From NCBI RefSeq assembly GCF_019645875.1, contig NZ_CP081000.1:744001-808000 (forward strand): DNA of 64,000 bases, given 5' to 3'. The position numbers were made by a program, and so were the translations under genes. The notes under the pieces were generated by a model that was not told the DNA's origin, ran no database searches, and was given only the letters and a program-made list of their open reading frames with translations. Shown here in pieces: positions 8,925 to 19,800 of this stretch. Origin of the DNA: Mycolicibacterium senegalense. Lineage in GTDB: Bacteria > Actinomycetota > Actinomycetes > Mycobacteriales > Mycobacteriaceae. Every line of letters begins with the position of its first letter. Position 1 is the stretch's first letter.

Positions 8925-10778
8925 ATGCGTGATTGCCTGGGGTTGTCTGTGGGGGCGACCAATGTGGTGGCGATCGCCGATCATGCGCCGCTGGTGCGGC
9001 GGGCGGTGCTCACCGTGTCCGCCCAACATGGGGCCGTGGTCGGCGCGCCGTCCTCGTCTGTGCTCGGCGGCCTGGTGTTCACCGATTTCGTGCACCGGGT
9101 CGGTGACCCGGTGCCACTGGTTGCTGCCGACGGTTCGACGCACCACGCCGAACACTTGTTGGCCGGCACCGTCGAGGCGTTGACACGCGAGGCCAGCCCC
9201 GCGCATCGCCCCGACGTGTCAGTGCTGGCGGTACCTGCACATTGGGGTGCCGCCGCTCTCGACGCCGTGCGCGGCGCGCTGCCCGGGGTCCGGGTGGTGC
9301 CCGATTCGGTCGCTGCGCTGACGGCCATTCAGGCTTATCCGGGTCTGCCCGCCCGCGGCGTCGTCGCCCTGTGCGATTTCGGCGGCTCCGGCACCAGCCT
9401 GACCCTTGTCGATGCGGGCGCGGGCTATGCGACCATCGGCCAGACGATGCGCTATCAGGACTTTTCCGGCGATCTGATCGACCAGGAAGTGCTACGGCAC
9501 GTCCTGAGCGGCCTGGATGCCGAACCGGCAGGCACCGCCGCCGTAGCCGCGCTGGCCCAGCTGCGCGAGCAGTGCCGAGCCGCCAAGGAACGGTTGAGTG
9601 ATGAGAGCGCGACCAGCCTGGCCGTACCTGGAGGAGCGATCAGGCTCACCCGGGCCGAGCTGGACGCGGTGGTGGACCAGCCGCTCGGCGGCGTGATCGA
9701 AGCATTGTTGGACCTGCTGCGCCGCAACGGTATTCACCCGGCGCAGCTGGTCGCGCTGGTCACTGTAGGCGGTGGAGCTCGGATACCCCTTGTCACCCAA
9801 CGGCTTTCATCGGCCTTCCGCTTGCCCGTCACCACGGTGCCGCAGGCCCAGGTGATCGCGGCCGTCGGGGCTGCGCTGACCGGCCGCCGCGGTGTCGACG
9901 AGACCGCGACGCAGGTGGCGGTGACTCCTGCGGCGGAGCCCGTCACGAGCACCGTCGCGGCCTGCGCCATGGCGTGGTCAGTGGAAGACTCCGCTGCCGA
10001 AGTCGCCGAGTTCATCCCGGAGTCGGTGACTGAGGATTCCGCCCGGCCGGCCTTCATGTTCACCGAGCCGCCTGTGCCACCCGCTCCTGCGCGCCTTCCC
10101 TGGTATCGGCGTGGGGGTGTGGTGACCTACGCGGCGGTGTTCCTGGCCGTCGTCGGCACGGCCGGCATGGTGTTGTCCGCGCGGGCCGATCGGCTCGATG
10201 CCGCCGCGACCAGTGTGCCGGCGCCACAAACTGTTCCGGCCGAGTCCCCACTGGCTCAGAACGCTCCGGCGCCGCCGACCCGAACCGTGGTCGTGCGTGA
10301 CCCGTCCTGGCCGGGTACAGGTGCGCCCGCCGCACCTCGGCAAGCTTCCGCACCATGGATGGTCCAGAGCCGGCAAAGCGCACCGCTGGCCCCGGCTCCG
10401 CAACGGGTGGCGCCGGCGCCGCGAGCGCCCCAGCCCCGGCCCGCTGCGCCTGCACCGGCGCCCGCGCCTGTTCCTGTGCCCGTGCCTGCTGCGATCCCGG
10501 TGCCGCCGTTGGTTTTTCCGCCTGTGGCGCTCCCGCAGTTGCCGGTGCCGACGTTCAAGCCGCCTACGCCTGCACCATCGCCGGCGCCGACGCCCGCGCC
10601 CTCGCCGAGCCCGAGTCCCACGCCTACGGTTGAGCCCACGCCTACACCCACGCCTACGCCGGAGCCGACACATGCCCCGGAGCCGACGCCTGAGCCCACA
10701 CCCGCCCCGGAGCCCACGCATTCGCCACAGCCCACCGTGGCGCCTGAGCCCACCGTGGCGCCTGAGCCCACGCCCTGA
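8925..10778 (+). CDS. Second membrane-anchored Hsp70-like protein, Pro-rich tail
   Basis: 617 residues, paralogous to the protein at 1488-3275. Shared stretches include HRVGDPVPLVAADGS, ALCDFGGSGTSLTL (148-161), RYQDFSGDLIDQ and VGGGARIPLVTQRL (281-294). The ATPase domain ends near 320; an acidic linker, LPWYRRG (391-397) and one transmembrane helix (398-419) follow. The tail is Pro/Ala/Thr-rich and ends in PEPTP-type repeats (550-617), where the other copy has Thr runs. It starts 22 bases after iniC on the same strand, so it is probably co-induced with iniBAC. M. tuberculosis, as I recall it, lacks an Hsp70-like gene at this position. Function unknown. Confidence 0.85.
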   Translation: MRDCLGLSVGATNVVAIADHAPLVRRAVLTVSAQHGAVVGAPSSSVLGGLVFTDFVHRVGDPVPLVAADGSTHHAEHLLAGTVEALTREASPAHRPDVSVLAVPAHWGAAALDAVRGALPGVRVVPDSVAALTAIQAYPGLPARGVVALCDFGGSGTSLTLVDAGAGYATIGQTMRYQDFSGDLIDQEVLRHVLSGLDAEPAGTAAVAALAQLREQCRAAKERLSDESATSLAVPGGAIRLTRAELDAVVDQPLGGVIEALLDLLRRNGIHPAQLVALVTVGGGARIPLVTQRLSSAFRLPVTTVPQAQVIAAVGAALTGRRGVDETATQVAVTPAAEPVTSTVAACAMAWSVEDSAAEVAEFIPESVTEDSARPAFMFTEPPVPPAPARLPWYRRGGVVTYAAVFLAVVGTAGMVLSARADRLDAAATSVPAPQTVPAESPLAQNAPAPPTRTVVVRDPSWPGTGAPAAPRQASAPWMVQSRQSAPLAPAPQRVAPAPRAPQPRPAAPAPAPAPVPVPVPAAIPVPPLVFPPVALPQLPVPTFKPPTPAPSPAPTPAPSPSPSPTPTVEPTPTPTPTPEPTHAPEPTPEPTPAPEPTHSPQPTVAPEPTVAPEPTP

Positions 10779-10788
10779 TTGGGACTTG

Positions 10789-10829
10789 CACCGAGGATTA
10801 CTGCTTGGTGGTGACTGCAATCCTCGGTG
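10789..10829 (+). terminator. Terminator-like hairpin between convergent genes
   Basis: CACCGAGGATT (10789-10799) pairs perfectly with AATCCTCGGTG (10819-10829) across a 19-base loop. It lies 11 bases after the stop of the Hsp70-like gene and next to the end of the leftward pseudogene. No strong T tract is present, so termination may be partial. Confidence 0.6.
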
Positions 10830-10838
10830 TTGATGGCC

Positions 10839-11623
10839 TTACGCGGCGCGGTCGAGTCGGGGGAACGCACACCGAGGTCCGCACGGGTGACCGGCCACCG
10901 CGAGCCCGTGCAGCTGCAGCACCTGGGCGATCTTGCCCGCGGTCCGACATGGCCGGTCGAAGACCTGCCCGTAGGAGAGCCGGATTGTCGATCGGCCGTC
11001 GACGGCGGCGTCGAGATCCCGTTCGAAGTCGGCATCGCGCCCGGTCGCTGAATCGTGATGGACGCGGCCGTCGAGCTCGACGATGAGCTGTTCGCCGTAC
11101 TCGGCATCGCGATAGCAGACCCCGGCGGATGTTGCGGATCGCTTCTGCCGCACAGCCCGAGGGAGACCGTGCGCCCGCTCGACGCGGACCAGATAGCCGT
11201 GCTCGAGCACCGAGCAGGTGCCGTCGGCGATATCGATCAACACCGCGCGTAGCCACTGTCGACGACGGACCCGCGCCCGAGCACCCGCTCCTGAAGGTTG
11301 ACACGGTGGTGAATGCGGACTCCCTCCGGTTGAGCGAGTATCGCCCGCTGTTGCGCGACGGCGACATGGATGGGCAACGTGTCGGCTCCGAGGGCAGATT
11401 CAAAGCACAGTGCAGCCGGAGCCGCGTAAAGCACTGCCGCCCAAGCGCGTTGCGACCACGTCAGCGGTCCGGTGTGGTCGACGTACACGCCCGGGTGAAC
11501 CCGCGCCCACTCGTTGCGTCTGAGCCGTCGCCGAATCTCGTGCTCCCGCAGACCCGCGTCCAATGCCTGTCGGCGCGAGATCACCCCGTCCTGTTGTCGA
11601 AGCACATTGCCGACGTCCACCAA
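10839..11623 (-). pseudogene. AbiEi/DUF559-family gene broken by internal deletion and frameshift
   Basis: Two overlapping frames carry the two ends of one actinobacterial protein type. The first (11623-11237, 128 residues) begins with a winged-helix-like AbiEi segment (VISRRQALDAGLREHEIRR, VHPGVYVDHTGPLTW) and stops after GSVVDSGYARC. The second (upstream-readable to 10839) has the C-terminal DUF559/endonuclease-like part: QWLRAVLIDIADGTCSVLE, VERAHGLPRA, LIVELDGRVHHD. Family members are single proteins of about 300 residues. Here the middle, roughly 60-90 residues by my estimate, is missing and the reading frame shifts near 11243-11270. The start is TTG 11623 or GTG 11620. It is probably a non-functional relic; a sequencing error alone would not explain the missing middle. 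Confidence 0.7.
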
Positions 11624-11685
11624 CTCGATACTCGTGGCCGGGCGTGATCACCACCAGAGCACTTCGACGATCTGTGGATAACTGC

Positions 11686-12135
11686 TTACCCGCCGGCAGG
11701 CGCTTGACTTGTGGTCGTCGCCGGTGCGGTCGTCGTGGTGGTTGTCGGCGCAGTCGTGGTGGTTGTGGTCTCGGTTGTCGTCGTGGTCTCGGTCGTGGTG
11801 GTGGGCGTCGTCTCCTCAACCGTGGTGGTCGGGACGATTGTCTCGGTGACGGTGTGAGTCGGGGCCGGAACCACCGGAGCCGTAGTGGCGATTGATGTGG
11901 TCGTCGTCGTGGTGGTCGTAGTGGTGATTGTCGTCGACGGAGAGTCTGACGAGAACAGCTGCACCAAGGCGTAGATGACCAGCGCTGCGATGACTGCTCC
12001 CGCGGCGCCCATGCCGATCAATGCGGCGGGCTTGCGGTACCAGGGGACGGGCTCGGGAGCGGGCGGTTCCGAGTAGTCGCCGCCGTAGCTGGGGGCGTAC
12101 TGGGTGGGCTCGTCGTCGTCGTAATAGTTCGACAC
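11686..12135 (-). CDS. Small single-pass membrane protein with Thr-rich tail
   Basis: 149 residues from GTG 12135. An acidic, Tyr-rich N-terminus (1-30) is followed by PWYRKP (31-36), one transmembrane helix (37-62) and an extracytoplasmic tail of Thr runs broken by Val/Pro/Ala (68-149). The PWYRKP-helix-Thr tail arrangement is the same as the C-terminus of the Hsp70-like protein at 1488-3275, as if the anchor module existed alone. It lies 19 bases downstream of a second protein of the same layout. Function unknown; O-glycosylation of the Thr tail is possible but unproven. Confidence 0.7.
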   Translation of the reverse strand: MSNYYDDDEPTQYAPSYGGDYSEPPAPEPVPWYRKPAALIGMGAAGAVIAALVIYALVQLFSSDSPSTTITTTTTTTTTTSIATTAPVVPAPTHTVTETIVPTTTVEETTPTTTTETTTTTETTTTTTAPTTTTTTAPATTTSQAPAGG

Positions 12136-12154
12136 TCGCCGATGGTAGGCGGGT

Positions 12155-12637
12155 TCAGCCGCCCGGCGCTGGATACAGCGTGCGTGTCACGTTGGTGCGG
12201 GGCCGGCGGTACGTCGTGGTGGGGTACTCGCCGTAGCCCGCACTGCTCGACTCAGTCGTCGTGGTGGTGGTCGTGGTCGTCGACGTGGGAGAAGTCTCTG
12301 AGGTGGTCGAGGTGCCGGAGGTCTCCGACGGCGACGTCGTCGTGGTGTCCGACTCGCCCGGCAAGCCGAACTCGGTGGTGACCGGGAGGCTGCTGCTCGT
12401 CGTCCGGGTCGTGGTGGACTTCGAGGTCTTCACGGTCGTCGACGTGTAGGTCGGCGGAACGAATTCGATCGGCGCATCTTCGGGGCCACCGGAGCTGGTC
12501 AGCGAGATCGCGGCCCACAGGACCAGCCCGATTACGGCGAGGGCAGCGGCGCTGGCCCCGGCGACAGCCGGCGTCGAGTGATGCCAGGGCGCCTCGGGAG
12601 GCTGTCCCTGATCGTCCTCGTCACCGGTCACGGGCAC
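12155..12637 (-). CDS. Small single-pass membrane protein with Ser/Thr-rich tail
   Basis: 160 residues from GTG 12637. A short acidic N-terminus leads to PWHHSTP (17-23), a transmembrane helix (about 24-47), a 25-residue linker and a Ser/Thr tail (about 65-135), ending in Tyr/Pro/Arg residues. It resembles its downstream neighbour and the Hsp70-like tails in layout. It begins 33 bases after the LLM oxidoreductase gene on the same strand, so a common transcript is likely. No enzyme motif is visible. Confidence 0.65.
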   Translation of the reverse strand: MPVTGDEDDQGQPPEAPWHHSTPAVAGASAAALAVIGLVLWAAISLTSSGGPEDAPIEFVPPTYTSTTVKTSKSTTTRTTSSSLPVTTEFGLPGESDTTTTSPSETSGTSTTSETSPTSTTTTTTTTTESSSAGYGEYPTTTYRRPRTNVTRTLYPAPGG

Positions 12638-12670
12638 CGATACTATGCCCGGCCGAAGACCGGGCTTCGG

Positions 12671-13600
12671 TCAGCTCAGTTGACGGACGACTTCACCCGC
12701 GAACAGCTCCAGATGGTCCAGATCGGACTGGTCGAGCATCTGCAGGTAGACCCGCTGCACGCCCGCCTCCAGGAAGGGCCCGAGCTTGTCGACGATCTCG
12801 GCGGGAGTGCCGACTAGTGGCGAGTTACTGCGCAGCTCGTCGACCTCGCGGTTGATCGCGGCGGCCCGCTCGGCGATCTGCGTTTCATCACGGCCCGCGC
12901 ACAGCACGAATGCTGCGGAGTAGGTCATTGAGTCCGCGGCCCGACCCGCCGCGGCCACCGCGTCGGCCACCCGCGCGAACTGGGTCTTGAGGGTGTCCAG
13001 CGGCACGAACGGCACGTTGAACTCCGAGGCGAACTCGGCCGCCAGTGCCGGTGTGCGCTTGGCGCCCTGGCCTCCGATGATGATCGGGATGTCGGACTGG
13101 GTGGGTTTGGGCAGTGCCGGGGAGTCGACGACGGTGTAGTGCTTGCCCGAGAAGTCGAAGGTCTCACCGACCGGGGTCTTCCACAGGCCGGTGAGGATGC
13201 GCAGCTGCTCTTCGAGCCGGTCGAAACGCTCACCCAGCGGCGGGAACGGGATGGCGTAGGCCTGGTGCTCCGCCTCGAACCAGCCGGCGCCGAGGCCCAA
13301 TTCGACACGGCCGCCACTCATTTCATCGACCTGTGCCACCGAGATGGCCAGCGGCCCGGGGTGGCGGAAGGTGGCCGAGGTGACCATGGTGCCCAGGCGG
13401 ATCGTCGAGGTTTCGCGTGCGATGCCGGCCAGCGTCACCCAGGAGTCGGTCGGCCCGGGCAGGCCGTCACCGCTCATCGCCAGGTAGTGGTCGGACCTGA
13501 AGAACGCCGAGTAGCCGAGAGCTTCGGCGGCGCGGGCCACCGCGAGCTGGTCGGAGTAGGTAGCGCCTTGCTGGGGTTCGACGAAAACACGGAAGTCCAC
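12671..13600 (-). CDS. LLM-class (luciferase-like) F420-dependent oxidoreductase
   Basis: 309 residues when started at GTG 13600 (VDFRVFVEPQQGATYSDQL); longer starts would run into the preceding gene. Luciferase-like features are FFRSDHYLAMSG, RLGTMVTSATFRHPGPLA, VELGLGAGWFEAEHQAYAIP and PIIIGGQGAKRTPALAAE. These are typical of the F420-dependent, TIM-barrel LLM group common in mycobacteria. The substrate is unknown. It starts 22 bases after the stop of the giant regulator gene and may belong to its transcription unit. Confidence 0.85.
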   Translation of the reverse strand: MDFRVFVEPQQGATYSDQLAVARAAEALGYSAFFRSDHYLAMSGDGLPGPTDSWVTLAGIARETSTIRLGTMVTSATFRHPGPLAISVAQVDEMSGGRVELGLGAGWFEAEHQAYAIPFPPLGERFDRLEEQLRILTGLWKTPVGETFDFSGKHYTVVDSPALPKPTQSDIPIIIGGQGAKRTPALAAEFASEFNVPFVPLDTLKTQFARVADAVAAAGRAADSMTYSAAFVLCAGRDETQIAERAAAINREVDELRSNSPLVGTPAEIVDKLGPFLEAGVQRVYLQMLDQSDLDHLELFAGEVVRQLS

Positions 13601-13622
13601 GGACGCCAGCCTATCGGCGATC

Positions 13623-16600
13623 TCAAGTGGGCGGCTGCTGACTGAGTTCGTCGAAGCGGGCGAGCGCGGCATCCAGGTCGGACTCGTCGAAGACTTCGCC
13701 GAGCCTGATTCGGTCGCCTTCCACGGTCAAGATGCAAACGTCCCGCCACTCGGCATCGAATCCGTCGCGGGAGGTCGCTGACGCTACATGAGTGACAACT
13801 GTTCCGATATCACTCAGCTGATGTACGGCCTCGACATGGATAGTGGCTTGTGACGTGATGTCCCAGATCGCGTGGAGCGATGCTCCCATGTCACCCGCCT
13901 CGATTGTGACTAGTCGCCGATGATCGATGTCGATCCAGTTTGGTGTGGCAGCAGGAAGCTCGTGCCGATTGAGTGCGGCGTAAACGCCAGTTACTACGGA
14001 CCAAGTGCGCGCATAGGCGGCGGCTTCACCGGCGAGGTAGCGGGTGTCGAGTTCAGCGAAGGCCGCGTCGACGTCGTCGGAGTCGAAGGTGACCACATCG
14101 GCGATGAGCCCCTGGCTGTCCAGGCCGATGATTTCGAGAATTTCCACGTGGAATCCTTCGACCTGTTCATCGCGGTTCGCGTATCGGGAGCGCCTGAGCG
14201 CCAAGCGCTCACCGCGTATCGCGACGACGGTTGCCAATGTGTTCCTGACGTTGAGCTCAGCGACTGCACGAGCGTCTTCGAGGGCGGCAGCCCGACCGCG
14301 ACGGATGCCGGTGCTTACGATGTGACGGCGGTCCTCGCTGCGGATGTCGTCAGCCAGCATGATCGCCATTGCATCCAGATCCGGTCGGATAAAACACTTC
14401 TGTAGGCGCTCGTACGCCCGGCTTGCCGCGTTCTCCAACCGCAGCACCGGGCGGCTGAGTTCATCGAAGCGGGCCAACGCCGCGTCGAGGTCCGCCTCGT
14501 CGAACATCTCGCTGCGGTCGAATAGTCCGCCGTCGAGGGTCATGACGTGAATCTCGCTCCATTGAGCCTCGAAGCCATTTCGTGAGGTTCCACTCAGCGT
14601 TTGGGTGATGACTGCTCCGAGGTCAGTCAACTGATGGACTGCCGCGATGCGGAAGTTGATGTCGGGAATCTGATTCCAGGCTTGGCGGGTGTAGTCCTGA
14701 ATCTCTCCGGGTTCGAACGAAGTCACGCGGCGGTGATCAATGCTCGCATGATCGCTTGTTGTGTCCGGCATTTCGCGGCGATTGAGCCCGGCGTAGAGGT
14801 CTTTGACTGCCGACCATGTCATCGGATGCAGCGCCGCCTCGCCGTTGAGATAGCGGGCATCGAGTTCGTCGAAAGCGGCATCCAGATCATCGAGGTCGAA
14901 TTGGACGACGGCCACCAGCCGTTGGTCGGCATCGATCTCGGCGATGCCCAGCAACTCGATATGAAATTCCTGGGGTCCTTGGCCTGAGAAACGGATGTGA
15001 CGGAGCACGAGGCGGTCACCGCGGGTTGCGATGTCCGTCGACGTGATGGTCTGAGCCCCCAGAGCGGCACCCGCGCGCATATTTCCGATCAGCGCGGTGC
15101 GCCCGCATCGAAGGCCGGCGTTGGCCGTGCGCCGACGATCGTCGTCGACGATGTCCTCTGCCATCACGTCGGTCATCGCCGCCCAATTCCGTGACGCGAA
15201 GTATGCGAACACGCGGTCGTGCACCCGGATCGCCGAATTTCCCAGTCGGGACGCGGGGTGGCTGAGTTCATCGAACCGTGAGAACGCGGCGTCGAGGTCG
15301 CTTTCGTCGAAGACCTCCAAGCTGCTCAGCTGCTCGCCATCGACGGTGAGGATGATGACGTCCCGCCACTCGGCATCGAAGCCCTCGTGCGAAGTGCCTT
15401 TCAGCACTTGGGTGAACAGCGCTCCTGAATCATTGAGCCGATGTACGGCCTCGATGTAGAGGTTGATGTCCGGCGCCACATTCCACGTCGCCCGGATGTA
15501 CGGGGTGATGTCGCCGGGCTGAAACGCGGTTGCGCGCCGGTGGTCGGTGGTTACCCAGCCCTGCGTCGTCTTCAATGGCTCACGCCGGTTGAAAGCCGCG
15601 ACATTGCCGGCGATGGCCGTCCAGGTGCGCCTGTGGTCGGCCGATTGACCGGCGAGGTACCGCGCATCGAGCTCATCGATCGCGGCGCCGAGATCGTCGT
15701 GGTCGAATGTGACCGTCGTTGCAATCCGATCGTCGCTGTCGACCTCGATCACATGCAGGAGATCGAGGCCGAATTCCTCAGGTGCTCCACCACCGAGCGA
15801 GAACCGGGCTCGCACGAGGACGACACGCTCGCCCCGGATCGCTATGGCGGTTGGTGCCTGTGTGGCGCCGAGATCAGCTGCAATCCGGAAGTTCTCGACG
15901 AACGAATCACGGCCTATCTGCAGATCGGCGTTGATCACCTGGCGGCGATCGTCGAACCTGATGTCGTCGGTCACCGCCTTTCCCATTGCGTCCCAGTCGC
16001 GGGCGGCGAATCGCTCCAGGAAACGATCGGTCGCTCGGCTTGCCGCGTTCTCCAGGCGGCGAACCGGCTGGCTGAGTTCGTCGAACTTGGCAAGCGCGGC
16101 ATCGAGGTCCGACTCGTCGAAGATCTCGCAGCGGGTGGCGAGCTCGCCCTCGACCATCAGGATGTCCACGGCCCGCCACTCTGCGTCGAAGCCCTCGGAT
16201 GACGTGCCCCAGGCGGAGCTCGTCACGACCGCTCCGGATTTGTTCAGCCGATGCACCGCGGTGGGGTAGATGCGGATGTCTGGCGTGTCCTGCCACGAGG
16301 CTTCGATGTAGGCGACCTGATCGCCGCTCGCGAAGCCTGTTCCGTGACGGTGGTCCATATTGACCCAGTCGGGCGAAATCGGGGGAACTACACGTTTGTT
16401 GAGTGCCGCGAACCCTTGCGCGACGACGGCCCATGTTTCGGAGTACGGTGCGGCTTCGCCGGCGAGATATCGAGCCTCGAGTTCAGCGAAGGCGGCATCG
16501 ATGTCGTCGACATCGAATACGAAGCGGGTCGATACCTGGTTGTCGGAATTCACCTCGATGATCTCGAGAAGGTCGCTGTGGAAAGGCTCGGGTTGCCGGC

Positions 16601-16865
16601 TTGCCGCGGCTCGGCTGCGACACAAGACGAGGTTTCTGCCACGGGTGGCGATAACGTCTGACCGGACTTCTGTGACTCCGACCTCAAAGATTGCCGAAAT
16701 CTCGGCAATCACCGCATCGCGCCCCGCTCTGCGGCCGGCATTGACTACCCGACGGCGATCCTCGGTTGAAATGCTCTCGGCGAGAACCCTTCGAATTGCT
16801 TCCCAATCTCGGACAGCGTAGTTCGCGATGATGCCCCAATACACGTGGCTGGCGGCGTTCTCCAG
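13623..16865 (-). repeat. Four in-frame tandem repeats of about 810 bp
   Basis: Unit starts marked by LENAAS/LGNSAI codons fall at 16865, 16055, 15245 and 14438, so the spacings are 810, 810, 807 and about 815 bases. Each unit ends with FDE(S/A)DLDAA...FDELS. The units are clearly related in protein sequence but have diverged in DNA, so the duplication is old and has been kept in frame. Confidence 0.85.
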
Positions 16866-19800
16866 CTTCGACGTGTGCGTCCGCTCTTCTCCGGACCGGG
16901 CATACTGCGCCTCGAGTTCTGCTACGGCGGCATCCATGTCATCAAGGTCGAAGGACACTTGCACGGCGACAAGGCCTTCCTCGTTGAGGCCGGCCACCTG
17001 AACGAACTCATCTAGTGGCGCTCCGGGGGCCGTGTCGTCCGTAGCGCTCGTGAGCAGGATCAGGGCATGGCGGTCGCCGCGTACGGCAAGAAACGTCGGC
17101 CGATGACGCACTATGCCCACTGCGGAGTAGTGCCTCATCCCGTCTGTCCATTCACGGGGTGAAAGTTCAGTGCGGATGTAACCGACGATCTTGCGGTGAC
17201 TTTCGACGACGATGACGGGTGCAAGCAACGTCTCGGCTTCGTCCCATGCCTCGCGGTCGACCGCGCTGGTCAGCTTGTCCGCGATCCGCACGCACGGATG
17301 GTCCGGCTCAACGGCGCGATCGCCGGGTGCGGCTGGTGCACCAGCCGGCGATAGGAGCGATTGATTGCCGAGAAGACCTTGAGCCTTTCCGACGAGTGTT
17401 ACAGCACCTTTGCGCGCATACAGATCGGCGGCGCGGTCCGCCGCTATCCTCGCTTCGGCTGAGGTGCCCGCGGCGGCCAGCACTGTCGCCAGTGCCAAGC
17501 AGGCATCACCGTGATCGACCAGGGCGTCGGTACGTTCGGCGATGGCCACGGCTTCTTCGGCGACACGCCGCGCCCGATCGTGCTCCCCGCTGTGCGAGAA
17601 CAGCTGAGCCCGAGTAGTGCGCCACGCGATCGACGGTTTCAACGCGTGGCCGGCGAGCCGCTCGCTCTCGGAACACAGTTCGTCTGCTTCGGCCTCACGG
17701 CCAAGCAGGAGGCAGGCACGGGCCAACAGCGCGGCTGCCTCCGCAGTGTCGGCGTCCAGGCCCATGCGGCGAAAACCGTTGTAGGCAAGACGAAGATGCC
17801 GCTCTGCGGCGGCGGCATCGGCGAGGACCAGCTCCACGATGCCGGCAAAGTGCTCGACTTCGAGAAGTGCGTGGCGCAAGCCGAGCTCGGTGACAGTGCG
17901 CCGGGCGGAGTCGATCATCCGCCGTGCCGCGGCCGCCCGGCCTCGAAACGCTTCCAACACGGCTTGGCACCGGGTCGAGGTGGCCTCGACCGCCGGCGAA
18001 TCGGTGGTGATCCGCAACAGACGCACTACATCAAGACAGCGGCCGCCCGCGCGCGGAACCGGGTTGGGTCCCCACAGCGCGGCCAGCGGAGCGCCTGCCA
18101 GCACCGAATTGACCAATCGGTGCTCGTTTGCCTGGCGCGCTGCGCCTAGTGCGTGGTCCAATGCGACCTCACAGTCGGCGACCCGCCCGAGGCGTGCCAG
18201 ACATCCCGCTCGAACCGTGTGTGCTTTGGCCTCCCCTGCGGCGTCGCCCAATTCGGCCAGTGTCGCTGCGGCGGCGGCTACTGCGGATTCGATCTCGTTC
18301 AGGCGCTCGGGGTCGACAAGCATGGACAGTTCGCCATCGAAACATGTCGCCCACGCTGCAACTCGGGCTGAATTGCGTGTTCCTTCCTTCAGTTCCGCCA
18401 CTGCACCGGCCGCCGACGACACATCACCCGCGGCCAGCAATGCCTCACACCGCGCCACGAGAAGTTCGACCCGCTGGCCGTCGCGGTCTGGCAGTTCGTC
18501 GTCCACGTCCTCCAGCGCGTGCAACGCGTGACCGTAAAGGTCGGCGGCTCCCTCGTAAGCCAGTCGCACCATTGCCTGGTCTGCGGCACGCCGGGAGTAC
18601 TCGACAGCCTTGACCGCGTTTCCTGCCCAAGCACATTCGAAGTAGTGGTGAGCCAGCTCGGCCAGAAGCTCGTCATCGGCGCCCGGCATCGTCTCCAAAG
18701 TGGTGGCGATCCGTTGGTGCAGGCGCATGCGCCGGACAGACGCCAGTTCGGCGAGCAGCGACTGCCGGACGATGGCATGGTTGAACCGGTACCAGCCACC
18801 GGGCTCCTCGACGAGAATGCCGACCTGGCTTGCTTCGTCGAACCCGTCGACCAGGTCTTGGCCCACCACTTGCTCAACCAGGTCGAGGGCGAACCGGCTG
18901 CCCACAACCGCGGCTGCCGCCAGCGCCTTGTTGGTCTCAGCCGGAAGCCGGGAAAGTCTGCGGCTCACGGCTTCCCGAACTCCCTGAGGCAGGGTGCTCG
19001 GATCCCAGTGCCCGCCGCTCTCGTCTACGTGGCGCAATGCCTCGATGAGGAAGAACGGATTGCCCCCGGTGACCGAGGCCAACGCGCGGGCCAGCTCTTC
19101 GTCGTCGTATCCGGCCTCGGCCACGTACGCACTGACGTCCTCCTCATCGAGGCCGTTGAGCGCAATACGATTGGCGCTGCCGTCGCGGTGAAGGTCGGCC
19201 AGCATCGCCGCCAGCGGATGCGAGCGGTCGAGGTCGGTGCTGCGGTACGTGCCGACAATCTGCACGCGGGCGTGCTCGCCGAACCGCAGAAGGTGGCGCA
19301 GCAGAAGCAGTGTGGGCTTGGCCGCCCAGTGGAGGTCATCGAGCACGAGGACGATGGGCGCCTCTGCCGAGCCGATGCCGAGCAAGGCCACGACCGCGTC
19401 GAACAGTGCGTATCGTTCGGTGTCAGGATCACCGCGAGGTGGCGCGGCGAGATCGGGCAGGACATCGGCCAGTCCTGGAACCAGTGGCAGTAGCGCCTCG
19501 ACGCCGCGCGTCCCGCGCAGTCGGCTGCTACCGAGACAGGGGACGAGTGCGCGCAGCGCTTCGGCGAACGGCTGGTACGGCGCGCCGAGGTCCTCGTCAG
19601 AACGACCGTAGAGCACCACCGCGCCCTGCTCGTGAGCCTGCCTGCACCACTCGCCGGCCAGGCGGGTCTTTCCGACGCCTGGTTCGCCGGCGATCAGCAC
19701 CGCGCGGGTGCCGGCGATGACTGTCTGATGCCAGTCGGAGAGCAGCTCTGCCAGTTCGCGGCTGCGCCCGACAAAAGGGCCGGGCCCCACGAGCACCGCG

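Noticed and set aside
10256..11107. 283-codon frame opposite the Hsp70-like tail
   Set aside because: Its GVGVGSG repeats are the complement of the PEPTP codons and it spans the terminator hairpin.
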